From: Prevotella sp.
GTDB lineage: Bacteria > Bacteroidota > Bacteroidia > Bacteroidales > Bacteroidaceae
NCBI GenBank assembly: GCA_017619755.1
Contig: JAFZRU010000057.1
Coordinates: forward strand, 62,001 to 126,000
DNA length: 64,000 nt
Direction of reading: 5' to 3'
The notes below the pieces were generated by a model. That model had not been told where the DNA came from. It saw nothing but the letters and a program-made list of their open reading frames with translations, and did not search any database. This document shows positions 28,348-36,019 of this stretch, one piece after another. The translations under genes were made by a program, and so were the position numbers. Positions within the stretch are counted from its first letter, which is position 1. Every line of letters begins with the position of its first letter.

Positions 28348-28728
28348 TCACTCTTTGCAATGCTCCTCGTAGGCCGCGGCGTCCATCAGGTTGTCAAGCT
28401 CGCTCTTGTCCGACAGCTCCACCTTCACTATCCAGTTGGCGAAGGCGTCGGTGTTGAGAAGCTCGGGATTGTCGCTTAGGGCTTCGTTCACTTCCACCAC
28501 CGTGCCGCTGACGGGGGAGATGAGGTCGCTGGCGGCCTTCACGCTCTCCACGGCGCCAAACTCCTCACCGGCTTCCACCTCGTCGTCCACCTCGGGCATG
28601 TCCACATACACCACGGTGCCAAGGGCGTTCTGCGCATAGTCAGTGATTCCGATGTAGCCATAGTCGCCCTCTACTCGTAAATACTCATGTGACTCAGAAT
28701 AATAGAGTCCTTCCAAAATTTTTGCCAT
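28348..28728 (-). CDS. gcvH: Glycine cleavage H protein
   Basis: The 126-residue lipoyl carrier that shuttles the aminomethyl intermediate between P, T and L proteins. The lipoyl-lysine motif GAVESVKAASDL places the modified residue at Lys64. The family blocks YGYIGITDYAQNALGTVVYVDMP and LISPVSGTVVEVNEAL are intact, and the length is normal. A 147-nt gap with repeats separates it from gcvT upstream. Confidence 0.96.
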   Translation of the reverse strand: MAKILEGLYYSESHEYLRVEGDYGYIGITDYAQNALGTVVYVDMPEVDDEVEAGEEFGAVESVKAASDLISPVSGTVVEVNEALSDNPELLNTDAFANWIVKVELSDKSELDNLMDAAAYEEHCKE

Positions 28729-28780
28729 AGTTTTTTATATTTTTTGTTGTTTTGATTTTTTTCTTTTTTTCTTTTTGATG

Positions 28781-28868
28781 TCGTTATCTCGTCATTTCGT
28801 TATTCCGTTATTCCGAAATCCCGTCATCCCGTCATTCCGAAAAATCGTCATTCCGTCATCCCGAAAAT
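28781..28868. repeat. Degenerate CGTTATTCCG / CGTCATTCCG repeat cluster in the gcvT-gcvH gap
   Basis: About nine units of CGT(T/C)AT(T/C)(C/T)CG, several separated by AAA. Related to the cluster at 24069-24145 of the same neighbourhood. The side nearer gcvH is a T-rich run. Confidence 0.6.
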
Positions 28869-28875
28869 CCCCCCA

Positions 28876-29967
<1,092 letters not shown>

Positions 29968-29991
29968 ATCTTGATTGTATTTGTTGGGTTT

Positions 29992-30960
29992 TCAGGGGAA
30001 CAATAGGTCGATGAACTGGCGGCGGGTGAGGTGGCGGATGGCTCCTCCCAAGTCCTCGGGCAGGGCGGCTTCGATGGCCTCGCGGGTGAAGGGCAGTCCG
30101 TGCAGGGGGGCGAGGAGGGCTTCCACGTCACCCGTGGGGAAGAAGTCGCCGGTGAGGGCGATGGCCTTGATGATGTTGTTCTTCAACTCCAAGCTGGCCT
30201 CCAAACTTCCCGCACCCTCCACGCGCCCGTGGCGGACGAGGGTGTGGCGGGGGTTGCTGCCAAGGATGAAGTCGGTGGAGAGGTAGGACTGCTCTATCTC
30301 CTCGATGCGGGCGATGTCGTCTGCCGACAGGCACGTCTCGCTGTTGCAGAAGGTGTCGCGCAGAACGGCCTTCACCTCCGTCAGGCTCTTCGTGGTGTGC
30401 TCCTTGAGCAGCGTGATGTGCTGGCGCACGCTCTCCACGCCCTTGCTGTGCAGTTTCTCGGTGCTTGGGGTGAGACTGCCAATCATGTGCTCCATCTGTG
30501 TGTCGTACAGCAGGGTGCCGTGTACGATGCTGCCTCCGGGGAAATGGTGGAAGGCACTGCCCGACACTTTGCGACCATCGACGAGGATGTCGTTGCGACC
30601 TGTGGCGTGGGCCTCGATGCCTAATCGATACAGGGCGAGCACCACAAGGTTGACGTAACGGTTGTAGGTGAGTTGCACGTTTTCGTCACGTGTCACGTAG
30701 GAGAGCATCACGTTGCCCATGTCGGCATATACGCAACCGCCGCCGCTCTTCCTGCGGTAGGTTTCGATGCCGTGGGTGCGGCAGTAGGACAGGTTCACCT
30801 CGTTTTCCATGAGTTGGTGACGACCGAAAATCACGGTGGGGCGCACTTGCCATATGAAGAAACAGTCCTCCTCGTCCAATTTGCCGGCCACGTGTTCTTC
30901 CATGGCCAGATAAAAGGTGAGGCGGCGGGGCTTCTCGTCGGGGAGCAGGACGTATTTCAT
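29992..30960 (-). CDS. lplA: Lipoate-protein ligase A
   Basis: A 322-residue ligase that activates lipoate with ATP and attaches it to lipoyl domains. The family signature is RRKSGGGCVYADMGNVMLSY near residue 70, and the catalytic lysine motif is DGRKVSGSAFHHF. The C-terminal accessory domain (from about residue 235) is present. It is the first gene of the glycine-cleavage operon, so GcvH is the likely target. It has a very clear promoter at 31007-31037. Confidence 0.92.
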   Translation of the reverse strand: MKYVLLPDEKPRRLTFYLAMEEHVAGKLDEEDCFFIWQVRPTVIFGRHQLMENEVNLSYCRTHGIETYRRKSGGGCVYADMGNVMLSYVTRDENVQLTYNRYVNLVVLALYRLGIEAHATGRNDILVDGRKVSGSAFHHFPGGSIVHGTLLYDTQMEHMIGSLTPSTEKLHSKGVESVRQHITLLKEHTTKSLTEVKAVLRDTFCNSETCLSADDIARIEEIEQSYLSTDFILGSNPRHTLVRHGRVEGAGSLEASLELKNNIIKAIALTGDFFPTGDVEALLAPLHGLPFTREAIEAALPEDLGGAIRHLTRRQFIDLLFP

Positions 30961-31006
30961 GGCTTTCGTGTTTTCACTTGAGAGGTGTTGCTTCCATTCG
31001 CATGTG

Positions 31007-31037
31007 CAAATATAGGCATTATTTGCTTTACGGCAAA
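31007..31037 (-). promoter_or_regulatory. Promoter of the lplA-gcv-lpdA operon
   Basis: On the minus strand TTTG (31034-31037), a 19-nt spacer and TATATTTG (31007-31014) match the Bacteroidetes consensus well. The start codon is about 47 nt further. No glycine riboswitch was recognised in this short leader. Confidence 0.75.
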
Positions 31038-31071
31038 GGAAAAGAAGGAGTTTTTTTGCTTGGCGGGAACG

Positions 31072-31109
31072 AAAAAAAAAGGCTGTTTCACTTTCGTTGT
31101 GAAACAGCC
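31072..31109 (-). terminator. Rho-independent terminator of thrC
   Basis: On the minus strand GGCTGTTTCAC and GTGAAACAGCC form a perfect 11-bp stem with a 7-nt loop, followed by a run of nine T, just after the thrC stop. Confidence 0.93.
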
Positions 31110-31118
31110 TCTGAGGTT

Positions 31119-32420
31119 TTATTCTTTAAGCAGAAAGGCTTTGAAATCTTCAAATTGGCGGGAGATTTCCACGCTCTGTTTTCTTCCGCGCATGAAGGCG
31201 GCCAAACGCTCGGGAATGGCGATGTCGGCGCCGAGGATTTCATCGACCTTTTCCTTGAACTTCGCCGGGTGGGCGGTCTCGCAGAACACGCCGGTCTCGC
31301 CGTCGCCCAACTGTTCGCGGAGGGCGCGGTAGCCACAGGCGCCGTGGGGGTCGAGCACGTAGCCGGTGCGCTGGTGGCATTCGCGCATCGTCTCGCGGAT
31401 GTCGTCGTCGCTGTAGGTGGCGCCGCCGATGTAGGCGGTGACGCGCTCATGGGAGCCGCCATAGAGGTCATATACTCGGGCGAAATTGCTGGGGTCGCCC
31501 ACATCCATGGCGTTGGCGAGGGTCTGGATGCTCGCCTTTGGCTCGTAGCGGCCGGTCTGCAGGTAGTTGTAGAAGATGTCGTTGGTGTTGTTGGCGGCGA
31601 TGAAGCGGTGGATGGGCAGGCCCATCTCATGGCCGAAGAGGCCGGCGGTGATGTTGCCGAAATTGCCGCTTGGCACGCACATCACCATCTTGTTGGCCTT
31701 GCCCAGACCTTTCATGCGGGCGTAGGCGTTGAAATAGTAGAATGCCTGGGGGAGGAAACGGGCCACGTTGATGGAGTTGGCACTGGTCAGGCGCATGTGG
31801 GCGTTGAGTTCCGCGTCGAGGAAGGCTTGTTTCACCAAGCGTTGGCAGTCGTCGAACACGCCGTCCACCTCCAAGGCGGTGATGTTGCGGCCAAGGGTGG
31901 TGAACTGGCTCTCTTGGATGCGGCTCACCTTGCCCTTCGGGTAGAGCACATAGACGTGGATGCCATCCACACCGAGGAAGCCGTTGGCCACGGCGGAACC
32001 GGTGTCGCCGCTGGTAGCCACGAGGACGTTCACGCGACCTGCCGCCTCCTGCTTGATGAAATATTGCAGCAATCGGGCCATGAAGCGGGCTCCGACATCC
32101 TTGAACGCCAAGGTGGGGCCGTGGAAGAGCTCCAAGGCGTAGATGTTCTCGTCAACCTCCGCCACAGGGCAGTCGAACGACAGGGTGTCGCAGACGATGC
32201 GGCGCAACTCGGATTTTTCCACGTCCTCGCCAAAGAAGGCTTCTGCCACGGTGCAGGAGATTTCTTGGAAAGACAACTGCTCGATATGCTCGAAGAAGTC
32301 GGCGGGAAGTGTCGGTATTCGCTCGGGCATGTAGAGCCCTCGGTCGGGGGCGAGCCCTTTCACCACTGCCTCGTGGAGGCTGGCCATGGGGGCGTTCTTG
32401 TTGGTGCTGTAGTATTTCAT
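31119..32420 (-). CDS. thrC: Threonine synthase
   Basis: A 433-residue PLP enzyme converting O-phosphohomoserine to threonine. The N-terminus MKYYSTNKNAPMASLHEAVVKGLAPDRGLYMPE is the classic ThrC start and fixes it at 32420; an in-frame ATG at 32477 lies upstream of the promoter. The PLP lysine is Lys107 in GPTLAFKDVGARFM. SGDTGSAVANGF binds the phosphate, and CVPSGNFGNITAG follows. A single-gene unit with its own promoter and terminator. Confidence 0.95.
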   Translation of the reverse strand: MKYYSTNKNAPMASLHEAVVKGLAPDRGLYMPERIPTLPADFFEHIEQLSFQEISCTVAEAFFGEDVEKSELRRIVCDTLSFDCPVAEVDENIYALELFHGPTLAFKDVGARFMARLLQYFIKQEAAGRVNVLVATSGDTGSAVANGFLGVDGIHVYVLYPKGKVSRIQESQFTTLGRNITALEVDGVFDDCQRLVKQAFLDAELNAHMRLTSANSINVARFLPQAFYYFNAYARMKGLGKANKMVMCVPSGNFGNITAGLFGHEMGLPIHRFIAANNTNDIFYNYLQTGRYEPKASIQTLANAMDVGDPSNFARVYDLYGGSHERVTAYIGGATYSDDDIRETMRECHQRTGYVLDPHGACGYRALREQLGDGETGVFCETAHPAKFKEKVDEILGADIAIPERLAAFMRGRKQSVEISRQFEDFKAFLLKE

Positions 32421-32446
32421 TTTCACTTGATTTCTGATTTCGGCGG

Positions 32447-32454
32447 CGAAGTTA
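32447..32454 (-). promoter_or_regulatory. Candidate -7 element of thrC
   Basis: The minus strand reads TAACTTCG, one base off TAnnTTTG, 26 nt before the start, with a TTG about 20 nt upstream. The same TTCG variant occurs before the sigma-factor and esterase genes. Confidence 0.45.
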
Positions 32455-32728
32455 GCAATATTTTCCGACATGGGCAATTTTTTTGGTAATTATCCGAAAC
32501 AGGGTGCCCTTTGCTCATTATTTCTATTTCGAATAGGAGTGTCCAATTTGTTGTTCTTTTTTCTATCAAGAATTTCAGAATTTAAGAATTTCGTCTAAGC
32601 ATTTTTAATTCTCTAATTCGCAAATAGATGATGTGATATATTCAACCTTATTTATGACTCGGTATAGTTCAAGCGAGTTTGGCTCTGCTCATTAGGCTTA
32701 ATCAAATGGTTCCAAGTACCCGGTGCAA

Positions 32729-32789
32729 CTGTAGGGGTGGACTTTATGTCCATCCGCTCGTCCGTCAGGACGAATGTTTGACCCACGGG
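32729..32789 (+). repeat. Two-hairpin dispersed repeat, copy 1
   Basis: CTGTAGGGGTGGACTTTATG and following. Hairpin 1: GGGTGGAC/GTCCATCC (32735-32742, 32748-32755, loop TTTAT). Hairpin 2: TCGTCC/GGACGA (loop GTCA). Then ATGTTTGACCCACGGG. Confidence 0.8.
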
Positions 32790-32867
32790 AACAAAAGGGG
32801 GAAACATTCAATGATTATCCGCACCTATCCGCCAGTGTTTCCCAAAAACGCCATGAGGCCATCATTG

Positions 32868-32928
32868 CTGTAGGGGTGGACTTTATGTCCATCCGCTCGT
32901 CCGTTAGGACGAATGTTTGACCCACGGG
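32868..32928 (+). repeat. Two-hairpin dispersed repeat, copy 2
   Basis: Same 61-bp layout as copy 1 with one change in the loop of hairpin 2 (GTTA). Preceded by CATCATTG, as is a truncated relative at 33079-33106 that keeps CTGTAGGG and then a GGAAT/ATTCC hairpin. Confidence 0.8.
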
Positions 32929-32976
32929 TATCAAAAGGGTGAAAAATAAACTTGCTGTGCGGATGGTTTTTGTGCA

Positions 32977-33070
32977 AAAACGGCCTGCAAGGCCAACGAG
33001 ATATCAGCCCAGGGCAACGCCCTGGGTAAATAACGGAGTAGATTGCGCCCCGCAGGGGCAAAAGCATTAT
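32977..33070. repeat. Three-hairpin palindromic repeat block
   Basis: Three perfect small hairpins in a row: GGCCT-GCA-AGGCC type (32982-32994), CCCAGGGC-AAC-GCCCTGGG (33008-33026) and GCCCC-GCA-GGGGC (33047-33059). Blocks of this look are familiar between genes in Bacteroidetes genomes. Confidence 0.65.
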
Positions 33071-33165
33071 GTCATCCATCATTGCTGTAGGGAATTTTTT
33101 TATGCATTCCTTCCGCCAAGAAGAAGAAAAAACCGCTTGGTTGCTAATAAAATAATTTTTTTTGC

Positions 33166-33173
33166 TATCTTTG
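33166..33173 (+). promoter_or_regulatory. Candidate -7 element of the DUF169 gene
   Basis: TATCTTTG, a perfect match, 25 nt before the ATG at 33199. The upstream part of the promoter lies in the AACCGCTTGG repeat. Confidence 0.6.
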
Positions 33174-33198
33174 TCACGTCAATCAATTATTTAGACTT

Positions 33199-33909
33199 AT
33201 GGAGATACAAGCATTTATCAGCAATTACCAAGAAGCTTTTGGTTATAAGGCACAACTGCCTCTGTTGTTCGGTTATGGCGACCAACCTGTAGCCAAGACG
33301 GAAAAGATTGGGGGATGTTTCTTCAAGGGGCTGCAAGCCGCAAGGGAGGGAATTCCTGTCAGTCTTAGTGCGGATGTCATAGGCTGCGGTGGCGGCAAAC
33401 TCTATACCGGTTTCTCGGAGATGCCGGAACGAGTGCCCGGCTTTGTGTCACTGAAGGAGAAATACAAGAAAACGCCGGAGATGGTGGTGGACTATGTCCG
33501 TGGTCTTGGGATGCATCTATCAGAAAAGCCTTATCTGAACTTTGTCAGAATAGACAAGGCTGCTTCCTTTGAGGGCACGGAAGGACTTTTGTTCTTTGCC
33601 ACACCCGACATGCTGTCAGGATTATGCGGGTGGGCTTTCTACGACAGCAACGAGCCAGATGCCGTGGTATCGCTTTTCGGGTCAGGGTGCAGTACGGTGG
33701 TTTCCATGGCGGTGGTGGAGAACGAGAGGCAGGGGCATCGTTGTTTCCTCGGTCTTTTCGATCCATCTGTCCGTCCTTGGGTAGGGAAGAACGAACTGAG
33801 TTTCACCATCCCTTTCAGCCGTTTCGTCACTATGATGTCCACTATGAGAGACTGCTTCCTCTTTGGCTCCCATGCTTGGGAAAAGATTAGGAGAAGGATG
33901 GAGGAGTGA
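33199..33909 (+). CDS. DUF169 family protein
   Basis: A 236-residue cytoplasmic protein of the DUF169 family, which has no agreed function. Conserved glycine- and cysteine-rich blocks are visible: ADVIGCGGGKLYTGF near residue 60, a central VRIDKAASFEGTEGLLFFATPDML, and FGSGCSTVVSMAVVEN near 160. There is no signal peptide or membrane segment. It is a single gene with its own promoter, facing the end of tsaE. Confidence 0.82.
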   Translation: MEIQAFISNYQEAFGYKAQLPLLFGYGDQPVAKTEKIGGCFFKGLQAAREGIPVSLSADVIGCGGGKLYTGFSEMPERVPGFVSLKEKYKKTPEMVVDYVRGLGMHLSEKPYLNFVRIDKAASFEGTEGLLFFATPDMLSGLCGWAFYDSNEPDAVVSLFGSGCSTVVSMAVVENERQGHRCFLGLFDPSVRPWVGKNELSFTIPFSRFVTMMSTMRDCFLFGSHAWEKIRRRMEE

Positions 33910-33949
33910 TTATCAAAAAGATAACTTTTATTGTCTATAGACGACAAAT

Positions 33950-34369
33950 TTACACATCAAATCTCACTATTCTTGACCCATCGTCTCCCTCTGTGATTTC
34001 CACACGCACGGCATCCTCGGGCAGCAGGTCCTCGATGAGTTCCGGCCACTCGATGAGGCATAGGTTACCGCTGTAGAAATATTCTTCGTAGCCCATGTCA
34101 TAGACCTCTTCTATTCGCTTGATGCGGTAGAAATCGAAATGGTAGATGGGTTCGCCGGTGATGGAGGATGTGTATTCGTTGACGATGGCGAAGGTGGGCG
34201 AGGTGATGACGTCTTCCACGCCCAACTCGCGGCAGATGGCCTTGATGAAGGTGGTCTTGCCAGCGCCCATCTTCCCGTGGAAGGCGAAGATGGTGCGCGA
34301 GCCGATGTGCTTGACGAACTCGGCAGCGGCGACGGGCAGGTCGGCCACGTGGGGAATGAGGATTTCCAT
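33950..34369 (-). CDS. tsaE: tRNA threonylcarbamoyladenosine biosynthesis ATPase TsaE
   Basis: A 139-residue P-loop ATPase needed with TsaB and TsaD for the t6A modification at position 37 of ANN-decoding tRNAs. The Walker A motif is GKMGAGKTTFIK (residues 32-43), followed by the family block TSPTFAIVNEY and YHFDFYRIKRIEEVYDMGYEEYF. LIEWPELIEDLLPE near 110 is also characteristic. It starts 3 nt after the porX stop. Confidence 0.95.
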   Translation of the reverse strand: MEILIPHVADLPVAAAEFVKHIGSRTIFAFHGKMGAGKTTFIKAICRELGVEDVITSPTFAIVNEYTSSITGEPIYHFDFYRIKRIEEVYDMGYEEYFYSGNLCLIEWPELIEDLLPEDAVRVEITEGDDGSRIVRFDV

Positions 34370-34372
34370 AAG

Positions 34373-35962
34373 TTATTGACGCTTGCGCTGGGTGAGGGTA
34401 ACAAGGGGGATGAGCATCTCTTCCATCGAGATGCCGCCATGCTGGAACGTGTCCTTGTAGTAGGAGACGTAGTAGTTGTAGTTGTTGGGGTAGGCGAAGA
34501 AGTCGGCGCCGGTGGCGAACACGTAAGACGTGCTGAGGTTGGGGGCGGGCAACTGTGCCTGACGTGGGTTCTTCATCACAAACACCTCCTTGGGGTTGTA
34601 ACTCAGGTTCTTACCCAACTTGTAGCGGAGGTTGGTGTTGGTGTTGCGGTCGCCGATGACCTTGATGGGCTTCGAGGCGCGGATGCTGCCATGGTCCGTG
34701 GTGAGAAGCACCTTGTAATTGGACTGCGACAGGGCGCGGAAGAGCTCCGACATCACGCTGTGGCGAAACCAACTGAGGGTGATGGAGCGGTAGGCCGACT
34801 CGTTGTTGGCCAGCTCGCGCACCATCTTCGACTCCGTGCGGGCGTGGGAGAGCATGTCGATGAAATTCACCACCACCACGTTGAGGTCGTTGCTGCCCAA
34901 GTTGTTGAACTGCTGCATGAAACTCTCCGCACCGGCGGAATCGTTCACCTTGTGGTAGGAGAAAGTGTTGCGGCGGCGGAAACGCTCCAACTGCGTCTTG
35001 ATAAGCGGACCCTCGTTGAGGTTCTTGCCCTCCTCCTCGTCCTCGTCCACCCATAGTTCCGGGAACATCTTGGCTATCTGGTCGGGCATGAGGCCGCTGA
35101 AGATGGCGTTGCGGGCATATTGCGTGGCGGTGGGCAGGATGCTGCAATACATGTCCTCCTCGATGTCGAACATGTCGCCGATTTCCTGCGCCAGCACGCG
35201 CCATTGGTCGAAACGGAAATTGTCGATGACGATGAGAAACACCTTCTCACCCTTGTCGAGCAGGGGGAAGACTTTCTCCTTGAAGATGTCGGGACTCATC
35301 AGCGGACGGTCGGTGTTGTCCGTTCGCTTCGAGAGGCCGCCCTGGGGTGTGGGAGGGGCCACCCAGTCGAGGTAGTATTTCTTGACGAACTTGCTGAAGC
35401 CGTTGTTGGCATCCTCCTTTTGTGTGTGCAGCATCTCCGTCATGTTGCTGTCGGTGCTGCTCAGTTCCAACTCCCAGTGTACCAGACGACGGTAGATGTC
35501 GGTCCAGTCGGAGATTGTCTTGCAGTCGGAGATTTGCATGGAGATGTCGAGGAAATTCTGCTGATAGCCGCTCTGCGTCACCTCGGTGACAATCTCCTTG
35601 CGGTGGATGTTTTTCTTCAGCGTCAGCAAAATCTGGTTGGGGTTCACCGGCTTGATGAGGTAGTCGGCTATCTTCGAACCGATGGCCTGGTCCATGATGT
35701 TCTCCTCTTCGCTCTTCGTCACCATCACCACGGGCGTGGCGGGCGACACCTCCTTGATCTTCGCCAAGGTCTCCAAGCCGGAGAGGCCGGGCATCATCTC
35801 GTCGAGCAGCACCAAGTCGAAGGTCTGCTGACGGCATTGGTCGATGGCGTCGGTGCCGTTGCTCACCGTCGTCACGTCATAGCCTTTCTTTCTCAAAAAC
35901 AGGATATGGGCCTTGAGAAGCTCAATCTCGTCGTCCACCCATAATAGTTGTCCGTTGCTCAT
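34373..35962 (-). CDS. porX: PorX-type response regulator with PglZ domain (T9SS regulator)
   Basis: A 529-residue two-domain protein. Residues 5-120 are a receiver: acidic pair Asp10/Asp11, phosphoacceptor Asp54 in LVLLDEMMPGLSG, and the conserved Lys in VMVTKSEE. Residues 200-500 are a PglZ/alkaline-phosphatase-like domain with metal-ligand type motifs (VFLIVIDNFRFDQW, LLTTDHGSIRA). P. gingivalis PorX has the same architecture and, with PorY and an ECF factor, controls T9SS genes; its PglZ domain has been reported to act on oligonucleotides. The gene lies 57 nt after porW, with a repeat string between them, and 3 nt before tsaE. Confidence 0.9.
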   Translation of the reverse strand: MSNGQLLWVDDEIELLKAHILFLRKKGYDVTTVSNGTDAIDQCRQQTFDLVLLDEMMPGLSGLETLAKIKEVSPATPVVMVTKSEEENIMDQAIGSKIADYLIKPVNPNQILLTLKKNIHRKEIVTEVTQSGYQQNFLDISMQISDCKTISDWTDIYRRLVHWELELSSTDSNMTEMLHTQKEDANNGFSKFVKKYYLDWVAPPTPQGGLSKRTDNTDRPLMSPDIFKEKVFPLLDKGEKVFLIVIDNFRFDQWRVLAQEIGDMFDIEEDMYCSILPTATQYARNAIFSGLMPDQIAKMFPELWVDEDEEEGKNLNEGPLIKTQLERFRRRNTFSYHKVNDSAGAESFMQQFNNLGSNDLNVVVVNFIDMLSHARTESKMVRELANNESAYRSITLSWFRHSVMSELFRALSQSNYKVLLTTDHGSIRASKPIKVIGDRNTNTNLRYKLGKNLSYNPKEVFVMKNPRQAQLPAPNLSTSYVFATGADFFAYPNNYNYYVSYYKDTFQHGGISMEEMLIPLVTLTQRKRQ

Positions 35963-35967
35963 CCTTA

Positions 35968-36018
35968 TATTAATCTTTCATCTTAATTTTTCATCTTTCA
36001 TCTTTAATCTTTCATCTT
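35968..36018. repeat. AAAGATGAAAGATTAA-type repeat in the porW-porX gap
   Basis: Five units of GATGAAAGATT or GATGAAAAATT on the minus strand fill almost the whole gap and run into the porW stop codon. Confidence 0.6.
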
Positions 36019-36019
36019 T

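Larger units (their letters stand above)
32478..33160. other. Repeat-rich gap between thrC and the DUF169 gene
   Basis: No gene is supported here. It is a mosaic of short sequences that recur elsewhere: GTGTCCAA(T/C)-TTGTT with AATTTCAGAATTTA (also at 53247-53295), GCTCTGCTCAT-GGCTTAATCAAAT (32682-32712, also 51107-51138), two copies of the two-hairpin repeat, a three-hairpin block, and AACCGCTTGGT-GCTAATAAAA (33126-33152, inverted copy at 51736-51764). Confidence 0.6.

Noticed and set aside
30978-32489. A 503-codon open frame on the plus strand opposite thrC
   Set aside because: It is the antisense of a well-conserved thrC. Its product is Val/Gly/His-rich without domains, and it would read through the thrC terminator.
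32689-32873. Short open frames across the repeat region, giving peptides such as VGVDFMSIRSP
   Set aside because: The peptides come from the hairpin repeat itself and recur in different frames and contexts; no start or conservation supports translation.
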